Positions 43,419 through 51,748 are shown, counted from the stretch's first letter. The stretch: DNA of 64,000 nucleotides from Proteiniclasticum aestuarii (GCF_017368455.1 NZ_JAFNJU010000008.1:1-64000), one strand, 5' to 3'. Numbers and translations are program-made. Notes: generated by a model not told the origin, from the sequence alone.

Positions 43419-43463
43419 TTTCACTTGTAACACAGGCCTATCCTTCCGAGCTTTATTTTTTTT
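43401..43463 (+). terminator. Riboswitch expression-platform terminator
   Basis: AAAGC/GCTTT, GGA/TCC and GGATAGG/CCTATCC form a long stem ending in a run of eight T. Its 5' arm contains AAAGCCC, which is also the 3' side of the GGG-AGAAAA-GCCC hairpin in the ykkC aptamer, so ligand binding there should prevent termination (an ON switch). Confidence 0.85.
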
Positions 43464-43557
43464 GAACCAGCGAAATTATATATGTGTTTAGATTTTTCCA
43501 GTTATAAGAGTGTTTTTCAGACTTCAACCAAATCAAAGCAAAATCAGGAGGCAAACA

Positions 43558-44883
43558 ATGAACGATTTCTTTAAGTTAAAGGAACACAACACCACAGTCA
43601 GAACTGAAGTAATTGCCGGTATCACCACTTTCGTCACCATGGCCTACATTCTGGTCGTGAATCCCATCTACCTTGCTGAAGCAGGCATGGATTTCAACGC
43701 CGTATTCATGGCAACCTGTATCTCTGCAGCAATCGGTACGCTGATCATGGGTCTTTATGCGAAACTTCCTTTCGCACAGGCACCGGGTATGGGACTGAAC
43801 GCATTCTTCGCCTACACCGTGGTCCTGACCCTGGGTTACACCTGGGAAGCAGCTCTTGCTGCCGTATTCATTTCCGGACTTTTCTTCATTCTATTGACCG
43901 TCACAGGTTTCAGAGAAACCATCGTGGAAGCCATTCCGAACTCCTTAAAGCACGCCATCGGCGCCGGAATCGGTCTCTTCATCGCCTTCATCGGTTTCCA
44001 GAACTCCGGAATCGTCGTGGACTCCCCAGCAACCTTAATCACCCTTGGTGATTTCACACAGCCAACGGTTCTTCTTGCTGTCATCGGTCTTGTGATCACA
44101 GCTGTTCTTATGTCCAGAAAAGTAAGAGGCGGACTGCTTCTTGGTATCATCATCACCACACTCATCGGTATTCCCATGGGCGTCACCGATACCACATGGA
44201 ACGCATTCTCCCTGAATATCATGCCTACCTTCGGTAAAGCACTCAACCCAGGTTTTTCAGACCTCTTAAGCATGGGCGGCGGCTTCGTCGCAGTAGCCAG
44301 CAGCATCTTTGTGGTCGTATTATCCTTTGTACTTGTAGATATGTTTGATACCATCGGAACCCTCATCGGAACCGGCGCAAAAGCGGGTATGCTGGATGAA
44401 AACGGAAAGCTTCCGAACATGAACAAAGCGCTCATGGCTGACGCCGTAGCAACTGCAGCTGGTGCTCTTCTTGGAACATCCACTGTCACAACCTACGTGG
44501 AATCCGCAGCCGGTGTTTCAGAAGGTGGTAAGACTGGTCTAACAGCCGTAACCACAGGAGTCCTGTTCCTTCTGGCCATCTTCCTTGCTCCATTTGCACT
44601 GATGGTACCAGGACAGGCAACTGCTCCAGCACTGATCATCGTGGGCGTTCTCATGATGACCACCATCAAAAACATCAACTTTGATGATTTCGAAGAATCC
44701 CTTCCAGCATTCTTTACCCTGGCTGTCATGGCATTCACCTACAGCATCTCCAACGGTATCGGTGCGGGACTCATCTTCTATCCCATCACAAAGCTTGCGG
44801 CAGGAAAGCCCAAGGAGATTCATCCTCTGGTCTACTTCCTGGCCATCGTATTCGTCCTGAAGCTGGCATTCCTGCCTAGATAG
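43558..44883 (+). CDS. pbuG: Guanine/hypoxanthine permease, AzgA/PbuG type
   Basis: 441 residues from ATG 43558 (AGGAGG 6 bases upstream). The start HNTTVRTEVIAGITTFVTMAYI and the motif FAQAPGMGLNAFFAYTVV are the standard marks of AzgA-like hypoxanthine/guanine carriers; VDMFDTIGTLIGTGAKAGM and STVTTYVESAAGVSEGGKTG complete the two nucleobase-binding regions. It works by proton symport in the cytoplasmic membrane. The tandem riboswitch in its 315-base leader ties it to purine supply. Whether it takes up guanine, hypoxanthine or both is not readable, but the guanine-class aptamer fits. Confidence 0.94.
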   Translation: MNDFFKLKEHNTTVRTEVIAGITTFVTMAYILVVNPIYLAEAGMDFNAVFMATCISAAIGTLIMGLYAKLPFAQAPGMGLNAFFAYTVVLTLGYTWEAALAAVFISGLFFILLTVTGFRETIVEAIPNSLKHAIGAGIGLFIAFIGFQNSGIVVDSPATLITLGDFTQPTVLLAVIGLVITAVLMSRKVRGGLLLGIIITTLIGIPMGVTDTTWNAFSLNIMPTFGKALNPGFSDLLSMGGGFVAVASSIFVVVLSFVLVDMFDTIGTLIGTGAKAGMLDENGKLPNMNKALMADAVATAAGALLGTSTVTTYVESAAGVSEGGKTGLTAVTTGVLFLLAIFLAPFALMVPGQATAPALIIVGVLMMTTIKNINFDDFEESLPAFFTLAVMAFTYSISNGIGAGLIFYPITKLAAGKPKEIHPLVYFLAIVFVLKLAFLPR

Positions 44884-44921
44884 GGATCAAAAACTTCATT
44901 ATTTCATAGCCCTTCAACAAG

Positions 44922-44964
44922 AAAAATCAGATCAGCGCCTCCCCATGGCGCCGATCTGATTTTT
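44922..44964. terminator. Terminator after permease gene
   Basis: AAAAATCAGATC/GATCTGATTTTT with inner GCGCC/GGCGC, a strong bidirectional hairpin. Confidence 0.9.
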
Positions 44965-44975
44965 ACTTTGCTGAC

Positions 44976-45858
44976 CTATCTGTTTCTTGACTCCACATAG
45001 GATCTGATCTCTACTTCGCTGAGCTCCTTATAGTTTTCCCGGAGCCCTTCCATGAGCACATCCTTATACCTTTCTCCAGGTTCATTCTTCTCAAGGACCC
45101 TTCTGTTTGTCACGGTCAACACCGGATAACCGTCCATGGTGCCGAGTTCCGCTTTATGATCATACCAGCTTTTCCCCGATACAGGCATCTGTCCACCATT
45201 CTCTTCTTTCCAGAGATGATCCAGCTGCTCTTCTGTGATGAGATAAGCCACGCCATAGGCTTTACCAGGTTTTGTCACATCCAGAAAGGAGACGCCTCCA
45301 TGTTCCCAGGCTCCTGATTCCTTGGCGTAGTACATGTCGTGCTCAAACACATAGGCTTTCTTCGCTCTTGGACTGGAGGTGTCCCCACAGGGCTTCTGAT
45401 TTCTGCCTTTTCCTCTGAAGCTGCCGCCATGGATATAGTGCAGGAACCTTTCCTCCAGCATATTGGAACCATAGGCCGCGTACCAGACAAGGTTCTTCTA
45501 TTTCCTTTCTTTACCATAGGGCTGTTCCTCATAAGGAATCTGATTCTCTCCCTTCACCTCATGAAGATACCTGTAGGTACCCACATGCTGCATTTCCTTT
45601 CCATCCATTTCCACCTTGACCTCCTCATAGGCATATATTTCACCTTCTCCCTCCAGAACATGAAGGCGCTGAGGGGTTTCCCGATCTACTGCATAAACTT
45701 CACCTGATGCCCGGGTAGCTTCCAAGATCATAGAGCCCGTATCCACTTAGCTCCGCTTCCCCCAGATACTTCGCGTCCTGAAGATAGGATGCATGGTTCC
45801 TGCTTCCTCGAAGCGGCGTTCTTTTGCCGACCCATAACTTATTCGATAATCCTTCCAT
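44976..45858 (-). pseudogene. Decayed gamma-glutamylcyclotransferase-like gene(s)
   Basis: Three pieces read 5' to 3' on the minus strand. From ATG 45858: a GGCT-type N-terminus (KLWVGK..., RNHASYLQDAKYLGEAELSGYGLYDLGSYPGI), ending at TGA after a frameshift near 45715. Then in another frame SGEVYAVDRETPQRLHVLEGEGE and following residues to TAG 45498. Past this stop, in the same frame, KNLVWYAAYGSNMLEERF begins a second GGCT-like domain (YxxYGSNM glycine loop) that runs to 44976, with a conserved C-terminal half. No ATG, GTG or TTG lies between the TAG and YAAYGSNM, so the second part has lost its start; TAG could come from TTG by one substitution. Probably one or two genes, now inactive. Confidence 0.72.
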
Positions 45859-45961
45859 GCTGAGCACTTCAAACTGAATCTCTTAGCCAGATCCATCTGC
45901 CATTTAAAGGAACGGGAACACTCTTTCCCCAAACTTCTTCGGGGTAGAGATGTTTATAAAC

Positions 45962-45991
45962 AAAAAGCACCCTTCGAGGAGGATGCTTTTT
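45962..45991. terminator. Terminator after toxin-antitoxin operon
   Basis: AAAAAGCA/TGCTTTTT with inner CCT/AGG; it overlaps the toxin stop codon region. Confidence 0.7.
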
Positions 45992-46256
45992 ATTTATAAA
46001 CTTGCCTTCTATGACCGATGTTCACAATTACAATCGTAATATTCGCATCTTGAATATCTGCAATAATACGATATTCTCCTACTCTGTATCTCCAATATTC
46101 CTTCAGATTTCCCTTTAATGGTTTCCCGTTAGTTCTTGGATTGGTTGTATTCACGAGATTATTTTCAATCCAGCTATAGATTAATTTAATTTGCCCTTTA
46201 TCTAGTTTTCTAAGGCTCTTTACAGCCTCCTTTGAGTAAATAACTTCATATCCCAT
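45990..46256 (-). CDS. RelE/ParE-family toxin
   Basis: 88 residues of the RelE superfamily: YEVIYSKEAVKSLRKLDKGQ, then NPRTNGKPLKGNLKEYWRYRVGEYRIIADIQ and the final VNIGHRRQVYK, with basic residues (Arg/Lys and the C-terminal H-R-R) typical of ribosome-dependent mRNA interferases. The terminal histidine-arginine pair and Tyr match the active site of RelE-like toxins. It starts two bases after the antitoxin stop, as in a standard two-gene operon. ParE-type gyrase inhibition is the less likely alternative. Confidence 0.9.
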   Translation of the reverse strand: MGYEVIYSKEAVKSLRKLDKGQIKLIYSWIENNLVNTTNPRTNGKPLKGNLKEYWRYRVGEYRIIADIQDANITIVIVNIGHRRQVYK

Positions 46257-46257
46257 A

Positions 46258-46482
46258 TTACAACTCTAACATCTTATTCACTTCGCTATGGGTATAGGTT
46301 TTCAAAGTATTGTCTGCAATGCTCTTCTCATATTCCAGAATTGATTTCAGATCAAAATCATGTTCTATTTTTTCTTCAAGCGCTTTTTTAAGTAAAGTAG
46401 ATAATGGCACTCCTGTCAATTTTGCATATTCAGTAAATACAGATTGCTCTTCCTTGTTCATTCTAACTGATACAGTACTCAT
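46258..46482 (-). CDS. RelB-like antitoxin (ribbon-helix-helix)
   Basis: 74 residues. MSTVSVRMNKEEQSVFTEYAKLTGVPLSTLLKKALEE forms a ribbon-helix-helix DNA-binding unit; the C-terminal tail (DFDLKSILEYEKS...EVNKMLEL) wraps the toxin in the family. AAGGAAG lies 8 bases before the start. It should autoregulate the operon at the inverted repeat 46507-46529. Confidence 0.88.
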   Translation of the reverse strand: MSTVSVRMNKEEQSVFTEYAKLTGVPLSTLLKKALEEKIEHDFDLKSILEYEKSIADNTLKTYTHSEVNKMLEL

Positions 46483-46506
46483 TTAATCACTTCCTTTCGT
46501 AAATCA

Positions 46507-46535
46507 ATTGTAACACATTGTACTACAATTTGCAA
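46507..46535 (-). promoter_or_regulatory. Autoregulated promoter of the toxin-antitoxin operon
   Basis: TTGCAA (46530-46535) and TACAAT (minus strand, 46507-46512) are 17 bases apart. An inverted repeat ATTGTA (46507-46512) / TACAAT (46524-46529) covers the region from the -10 up to the -35, as expected for RelB-type repression. Confidence 0.7.
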
Positions 46536-46584
46536 AGCCTGAAACACAATAATATCGCATAATACCGCTTTGAAAAAACAGATA

Positions 46585-46764
46585 CTAGATAGGGTACTCC
46601 AATACAAAGAGAGTCCTTGCTTCTCTACTTTTATAGTTTGACCGCAGCATTTCAAGAAGATTGGAGACGGCCTCCCTGGCATAGGAGCTTCTTGGAAAGT
46701 AACTTCTTAAGAGCGCCTGGGACAGGAATCTTTCAATGGCTTCATTAACAGTTGATTCAGGCAT
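46585..46764 (-). CDS. Possible 59-residue protein of unknown function
   Basis: ATG at 46764 with AAGGAGG 6 bases upstream, stop TAG at 46585. The product (MPESTVNEAIERFLSQALLR... to VLEYPI) is soluble, with two amphipathic helices. No family recognised. The ribosome binding site is strong and codon use resembles that of neighbours, but the short length leaves it open. It lies between the toxin-antitoxin promoter and the aldo/keto reductase terminator. Confidence 0.4.
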   Translation of the reverse strand: MPESTVNEAIERFLSQALLRSYFPRSSYAREAVSNLLEMLRSNYKSREARTLFVLEYPI

Positions 46765-46798
46765 CGTTATCCTCCTTGGCTTTCATTCTGGTAGCATA

Positions 46799-46830
46799 AA
46801 AGCCGCCACTCCAAAAGAGAAGGACGGCTT
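46799..46830 (-). terminator. Probable terminator of aldo/keto reductase gene
   Basis: AAGCCG.../...CGGCTT stem with a TTTT tail on the minus strand; the stem is imperfect. Confidence 0.45.
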
Positions 46831-46887
46831 CAGATTATTATTCTTTTAAAGACCTCACGGACTTCTTCTCACATGCAATGTGACCGA

Positions 46888-48003
46888 TCAGCCCAGCTCC
46901 AGGGCCACACGCTTCAGATCCTCAATGATGGTGATGAACTGTGGACACTGTGGTTCACAGGCTCCACATTCCTGGCACATGTCTGCTCGTTTGGATGCAT
47001 CCATAAGCTGGTACTTTTCTTTAGCTCCGGCCAGGTCCTCATAGATGGCACCATGATTCCAGAGCTTGAAGTTCCCTGGAATGTTCACGCCGAAGGGACA
47101 GGGCATGCAGTATCCGCAGGCGGTGCATTCATTTTTCTGCCTGCTCCTGTAGATTTTCGTGACCTTTTCCACGGCCTCCATCTCATCTGGAGACATAACC
47201 TTATAGTTCCCGAAGGTCTGAAGGTTGTCCTCCAGCTGACTCCTCTCCGTCATACCTGAGAGAATGACCTTGACGTTGGGCAGCGCAGCCACATAGCGGA
47301 ACGCCCAGGAAGCCACGGATCTTTCCGGACTCACTTCATGGAAGATGTCCTCCATGACAGAAGGAAGCTTTGCCAGAGCTCCGCCCTTCACAGGTTCCAT
47401 GATGACCACAGGAATACCCAGCTTCTCAGTGAGCTCATATCCCTTCATGCCCTGCTGAATCACCGTATCCACATAATTCAGCTGAATCTGGCAGAAGTCC
47501 CAGTCTCTGTAGGTGAGAATCTCCTCAAACACAGGGTATTCATCATGGAAGGAGAATCCGATGTACTTGATTTTTCCTTCCTCCCGCAGCTTTTCCACTT
47601 CACGGATCATATCCAGTCTCTTGATGTCTTCCCATCTTTCCTTGTTCAGCGCATGAAGAAGATAGAAATCCACATGGTCTGTCTGAAGTCTTCGCAGCTG
47701 CTCCTCAAAGTATTTCCGGACATCTGAAGTCTCCTTCACCATCCAGACTGGAAGCTTTGTGGCCAGGTAGTAGCTGTCCCTGTCATATTTTGATAGTGCC
47801 TTTCCCACAAAGGTCTCGCTCTGCTGATCATGATAAGGATAGGCTGTGTCGATGTAGGTGACGCCATTTTCAATGGCGTGGTCCAGAAGCGCCTGGGCCT
47901 TCTCCTCGTCTATGGTCTTATCTTCTCTCACTGGAAACCGCATACACCCGTATCCCAGCAGTGAAGGTGAAACACCCAGTTTTTCAAATTTTCTTTTTTC
48001 CAT
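46888..48003 (-). CDS. Aldo/keto reductase with C-terminal 4Fe-4S domain
   Basis: 371 residues from ATG 48003 (GGGGG 6 bases upstream). TIM-barrel part: GYGCMRFPV, DHAIENGVTYIDTAYPYHDQQSE (catalytic Asp-Tyr), TKLPVW (catalytic Lys) and VDFYLLHALN (His). The last 80 residues contain CTACGYCMPCPFGVN and CQECGACEPQCP, a ferredoxin-like pair of Cys motifs. Such proteins are common in anaerobes and combine reductase and iron-sulfur centre; the electron donor and substrate are not known. It is monocistronic. Confidence 0.92.
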   Translation of the reverse strand: MEKRKFEKLGVSPSLLGYGCMRFPVREDKTIDEEKAQALLDHAIENGVTYIDTAYPYHDQQSETFVGKALSKYDRDSYYLATKLPVWMVKETSDVRKYFEEQLRRLQTDHVDFYLLHALNKERWEDIKRLDMIREVEKLREEGKIKYIGFSFHDEYPVFEEILTYRDWDFCQIQLNYVDTVIQQGMKGYELTEKLGIPVVIMEPVKGGALAKLPSVMEDIFHEVSPERSVASWAFRYVAALPNVKVILSGMTERSQLEDNLQTFGNYKVMSPDEMEAVEKVTKIYRSRQKNECTACGYCMPCPFGVNIPGNFKLWNHGAIYEDLAGAKEKYQLMDASKRADMCQECGACEPQCPQFITIIEDLKRVALELG

Positions 48004-48277
48004 ACTATACCCCCTGATTCGCTTAGAGACTGTTCCCCTTGCCATCCTGCAATCGGTCTTTTCCTCTGATGCATGATGACTTTTTAGCAAAAATATTTCT
48101 TTTCCTATAGGTATTTTACCATATCCGATTGCAACTTTAGCCAAGCATGTCAAATTGGTCCCGATTTTCCTTTCATTCCACTGATCTGCACATTCTGTTC
48201 ATTATAATCACAATAATCAGAGGCATGGAAAAGGACACCGCTTCCGCGATGTCCTCCTCTATGAATTCATTGCCCTA

Positions 48278-48673
48278 TCAGCTCTTTCCTGAAAACTCAT
48301 TACTGCACTTGGGACAGGTGATTCTTACCTTCCCCTTCCCTCTAGGAATTCTCACCTTCTGGCTGCACTGAGGGCAGCTGTAGAATCTGTAGATCTTTCT
48401 CTCTCTGAATCCCGTGAGCAAACTGCTCCATCTGCCCATGACTTTATATCTGAGCTTGAGATACTTCTGGTTCTGCGTGGAACACTTGTAGAAGTTTCTA
48501 GACAGAAGCCTCGCATAGGCAAATCCGATGAAGACAATGCTTAATAGGTTCAGAAGTCCATTTCCCGTGATTCCGCCCAGAAAAATCATCCCGATGCTTA
48601 AAAACATTAGAAACCTCGATAGTTCATCCACACCATAGCGACCCTGCATAAATCTTCTAACTTTCTCCATCAT
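48278..48673 (-). CDS. Zinc-ribbon membrane protein of unknown function
   Basis: 131 residues. Two hydrophobic helices (LSRFLMFLSIGMIFLGGI and LLNLLSIVFIGFAYARLL) followed by a basic region and a C-terminal zinc ribbon with SCPQCSQKVRIPRG and CPKCSNEFSGKS (four Cys in two CxxC pairs). This arrangement is widespread in Clostridia with unknown function. The start lies after GGGAGC. The nearest gene on the same strand is the aldo/keto reductase, 275 bases downstream. Confidence 0.78.
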   Translation of the reverse strand: MMEKVRRFMQGRYGVDELSRFLMFLSIGMIFLGGITGNGLLNLLSIVFIGFAYARLLSRNFYKCSTQNQKYLKLRYKVMGRWSSLLTGFRERKIYRFYSCPQCSQKVRIPRGKGKVRITCPKCSNEFSGKS

Positions 48674-48888
48674 CTTTCATCCGCTCCCTGAAATTCTATA
48701 TTTCTTCTATTTACCTGTTTCCTGTTTTCTTTCAACAGTAGACATCATAGTCCTTCAAGCATAAAAGTTTCTTTAGTAGAAAGTTCTTCCTTTCCGATTC
48801 TTTTCCATTCTTCTTGATTTTCATATAGCAATACCTAATAATGTTACTATATGAAATAAACCTTTTACCATGAGAGGAGATGAAGTCC

Positions 48889-49053
48889 ATGAATAGAGAG
48901 AAAACACCTACAGGAAGCGCCTCTGATGCTTCAGCATCAAAATCATACACCAATGGAGATTTCCTGAGATATGCCCTGAGAATCCTGCCCGCCGCTTATC
49001 TGATCGGGATTCTGGGCACGCTGCTCTTTCTTCTGAGAGGGTTCTATCTATGA
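48889..49053 (+). CDS. 54-residue single-pass membrane protein upstream of signal peptidase
   Basis: ATG 48889 has AGGAG 9 bases upstream. The product starts with a polar, Ser/Thr-rich 24-residue head (MNREKTPTGSASDASASKS) and then one hydrophobic helix (YALRILPAAYLIGILGTLLFLL). Its stop TGA overlaps the start of the signal peptidase gene (ATGA), a clear sign of translational coupling. I do not know the family. It could be a small partner or substrate of the peptidase. Confidence 0.72.
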   Translation: MNREKTPTGSASDASASKSYTNGDFLRYALRILPAAYLIGILGTLLFLLRGFYL

Positions 49054-49598
49054 GAGCAAAATGGATGAACAGAAAACTGCCAAAAGGGAATCTGATCTTC
49101 CTCCTTTCCTCACTGACGATTCTATCCCTGCTTCTGGGCTTCATCACCACCTTAAGCATCCTCATCCATCTCGGCCTTTATGTGCATACGAATATCTTCG
49201 GGGAATCCATGCATGAAGCCGTCACTGAGGACTCAAGGATTCTCTACATCGACCCGGAGTTCAAGGAAATCAGGCGTGGAGACATCGTCAGCGCTGAGGT
49301 CACCTACCAGGGAATCCCTGTGGAAGATTCCGGTGAACCTCTCATCATCGTGAAGCGGATCATTGGACTCCCTGGAGAGACCATCCGCATAGATGGAGAT
49401 CAGGTATACATCAACCATGAACTTCTCAGTGAACCCTATGCCTATTACAGCGGACCCGGGGAAGACGATCTTCTCATGACCCTGGGTGAAGAGGAATATT
49501 TTCTCATGGGCGACAACAGGCTGGACAGCTCCGATTCCCGCGCGTGGGGCCCCTTCCATATAGAGCACATTCAATCTGTGGCCCTGGCCGTAAACTGA
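49050..49598 (+). CDS. lepB: Signal peptidase I
   Basis: 182 residues, a small Bacillota-type SipS/LepB enzyme with one N-terminal membrane helix. Catalytic Ser is in FGESMHEAV (usually G-x-S-M-x-P; here E-A follows instead of the usual Pro), Lys in VKRIIGLPGE, and FLMGDNRLDSSDSRAWGP is the third conserved block. The missing Pro after the serine suggests a divergent or specialised peptidase. It overlaps the 54-residue gene by four bases. Confidence 0.9.
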   Translation: MRAKWMNRKLPKGNLIFLLSSLTILSLLLGFITTLSILIHLGLYVHTNIFGESMHEAVTEDSRILYIDPEFKEIRRGDIVSAEVTYQGIPVEDSGEPLIIVKRIIGLPGETIRIDGDQVYINHELLSEPYAYYSGPGEDDLLMTLGEEEYFLMGDNRLDSSDSRAWGPFHIEHIQSVALAVN

Positions 49599-49609
49599 AC
49601 CTGAACTAG

Positions 49610-49651
49610 AAGAGCTGCAGATGAAGATTCAATAATCCATTTGCAGCTCTT
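49610..49651 (+). terminator. Terminator after signal peptidase gene
   Basis: AAGAGCTGCA/TGCAGCTCTT stem with a 22-base loop and a weak T-tail (TGTC). Confidence 0.5.
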
Positions 49652-49726
49652 GTCTATATACAGCCGATTCCAGACTGTATGAAGTATTCATTTTTCAACT
49701 GTTATATTATTGAAACCATGCTGTAA

Positions 49727-49999
49727 CTATCCGAATTTCTTTTCAAGGGATTTCCATGAAGAATACGCTATGAACACACCATACACTGGAGCCACGATTC
49801 CGATGAAAATCAGTCTGTTTCGAAACGCTTCAGACTGGAAATAATACGCTGAAAACCCATGGTTAACAAGCGGTGAAATGAAGCCCAATGCGATGAAGAA
49901 AGTCAGACCTTGCGTCAGTAATCCGTTTTGAATCAGATAGGATTTCATTCCTTTGGGTCTGACTTTTTCCCATATTTTCTTGTTTCTTTCCTCAAACAT
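49727..49999 (-). CDS. Small membrane protein of unknown function
   Basis: 90 residues from ATG 49999 with GGAGGG 8-9 bases upstream. Two hydrophobic segments (LLTQGLTFFIALGFISPLV and LIFIGIVAPVYGVFIAYSSW) separated by a polar loop, with a charged cytoplasmic N-terminus (FEERNKKIWEKVRPKG). No family recognised. It is 55 bases downstream of the MerR-RDD gene and probably in the same transcript. Confidence 0.7.
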   Translation of the reverse strand: MFEERNKKIWEKVRPKGMKSYLIQNGLLTQGLTFFIALGFISPLVNHGFSAYYFQSEAFRNRLIFIGIVAPVYGVFIAYSSWKSLEKKFG

Positions 50000-50054
50000 A
50001 GTTGCTGCCCTCCATAACTTTATTCTACGCCTTTGATTATGCTGTCTTATCCTT

Positions 50055-51497
50055 TTAGTGTACAGCTGCAGAGAAAGCGAGGCTATAATTCTGGAGCGTC
50101 TCCTCATCCACCGGGAAAAGCACGCCCGCCATTTCCTCATATCCCTCATAGGAAACCTCAACATCTAGTTCCACACCTCGATGGGTCTCACTGAATCCCG
50201 TGAATCCATTCTCAAGGTTTTGCAGGCTGAATTCATGGATCGGCTGCGAGAAGACTGTCGTCTCCTTCTGAGCTCCTGCCAGAGCATAATAGGTCAGAAT
50301 CATCTCTTCACGATTGCTTGCCAGAGGCATCTTCTTGTTTCTTATCGTCACATCGAAAGACACACTTTTAATGATCTTATCCGAAAGTTCGAATCTGAAT
50401 AGGGGCTTTTCAAAATGTGCAATATCCACATAGAAAACCTGATCATTTCGCGTACTGATCCACTCTCCGAATCTGTTCAGCTCATAATCATCCTTTCCGA
50501 CTTCAAGCACTTTCTCATAATGCTTGTAATTCTCCACAAACTCTTCTATGGTCAGCTCCCCTCTATTCGGTGGCAGCATCTCCAAATCTATAAGGAACAC
50601 ATTCGAAGCGATCACGACAATCACAGCACCGATGAAAAGAGCATTCCGATAGACCTTTTCATCTTTCATGGTGTAGGCGATCTCCTCATCCCAAGGAAGA
50701 GTCTCCTTCTCTTCAAGGATTTTTGCGCTCTTGTAATGGCGTATGATGTTATAGATTGGAATCTGAAACCCCATTCCATAGCGGATGACACCGAAGGTTC
50801 TTCGAAATCCCTCTGCATAAGAAAGTCTCATTCCTTCGGGATTTCTCACTATTAGTCCCAGAAGTGCCTTCCCAGGTGTTGTGCCAAATTTCATCAGTAG
50901 AAGTGGTTCCATAAGCAGCATGAATAATATAACCACCCCAGTGAACAGTAAATTTTCCACTGCATTTCTGTTTGATGTAATCATGTTAAAAATGAACACC
51001 AGAACAGAATCCAGTAAGAAGCCATAGATGGATAAATCCAATATTCTAGCCAATAATCTTCTCACGGGACTGTATACCTGAGGAAGTTTATCCTTTTTAA
51101 CTGAGAAGTAATCCGTTTTTGAAAGACAAGATTTTTCATCCAGCTGATCCAGATACTTTTTCGCATCCAGATGCAGAACGCTGCTTTCTTCATTTTTCAT
51201 GAGTCTACAGATTTCCTGAGCATAATTCACATCTTCTTTTTCATCTTCCAGGACATGAATCTGATTATCCAGAAGGTCAGTAAGAGATATTTCCCCCTCC
51301 ATCAGCCCCCTGATCTGATCCAGTGGTACATGAATACTTCTCAGAAGCTTGATTCTCAGAAGAGTTTCCAGATCCTCCTCTGAAAATTCCCGGTATCCGT
51401 TATCCTGTCTCAAAGGACTGATTAAGCCTTCTCTTTCATAGAACCGGATATTGGTTCGGTCCATTCCAGTCCTGATTTCAATTTCTCTGATCTTCAC
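50055..51497 (-). CDS. MerR-type DNA-binding domain fused to RDD membrane domain
   Basis: 480 residues from GTG 51497 (GGGGGG 9 bases upstream; the in-frame ATG 51506 lies too near that box). Residues 1-75 are a MerR helix-turn-helix (TGMDRTNIRFYEREGLISPLR...GYREFSEEDLETL). After a linker, an RDD domain (VYSPVRRLLARILDLSIYGFLL, KFGTTPGKALLGLIVRNPEG, about 140-270) with several membrane helices follows, then another helix (IGAVIVVIASNVFLIDL) and an extracytoplasmic region of about 170 residues, unlike known effectors. This would be a DNA-binding sensor in the membrane. Confidence 0.85.
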   Translation of the reverse strand: MKIREIEIRTGMDRTNIRFYEREGLISPLRQDNGYREFSEEDLETLLRIKLLRSIHVPLDQIRGLMEGEISLTDLLDNQIHVLEDEKEDVNYAQEICRLMKNEESSVLHLDAKKYLDQLDEKSCLSKTDYFSVKKDKLPQVYSPVRRLLARILDLSIYGFLLDSVLVFIFNMITSNRNAVENLLFTGVVILFMLLMEPLLLMKFGTTPGKALLGLIVRNPEGMRLSYAEGFRRTFGVIRYGMGFQIPIYNIIRHYKSAKILEEKETLPWDEEIAYTMKDEKVYRNALFIGAVIVVIASNVFLIDLEMLPPNRGELTIEEFVENYKHYEKVLEVGKDDYELNRFGEWISTRNDQVFYVDIAHFEKPLFRFELSDKIIKSVSFDVTIRNKKMPLASNREEMILTYYALAGAQKETTVFSQPIHEFSLQNLENGFTGFSETHRGVELDVEVSYEGYEEMAGVLFPVDEETLQNYSLAFSAAVH

Positions 51498-51748
51498 TGA
51501 AGCCATCCCCCCCTAGTTATGTCTCAATTCTAAACTACGCACAAGGTGCACAGTCAAGGATTTCACTGAAAAACATCAATTTTACTTCAGTTATTCTGAT
51601 TCATCATCACATAATGTGTCCTCCAACCTGTTTTTACTTCAAAACGCTTTCACATATGCTTCAGTCTGACCATCCACTCTGACCTGGATCGAATCGAAAG
51701 AAGAATCCACTGGAATCCTATATACAGCTTCTTCGGGATCGGACTGCA
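51498..51748. other. Gene-free stretch upstream of MerR-RDD
   Basis: AT-rich non-coding DNA between a small minus-strand gene and MerR-RDD; no motif was recognised. Confidence 0.5.

Noticed and set aside
43261..43491. Open frame of 76 codons within the permease leader
   Set aside because: It runs through the two aptamers and the terminator; RNA structure explains the sequence and no good ribosome binding site is present.
45747..45932. Separate 61-codon protein before the GGCT fragments
   Set aside because: The GGCT-like sequence is in another frame of the same DNA (from ATG 45858), so this frame is spurious.
46479..46682. Minus-strand frame running through the toxin-antitoxin promoter
   Set aside because: It crosses the -35/-10 and operator and has no ribosome binding site.
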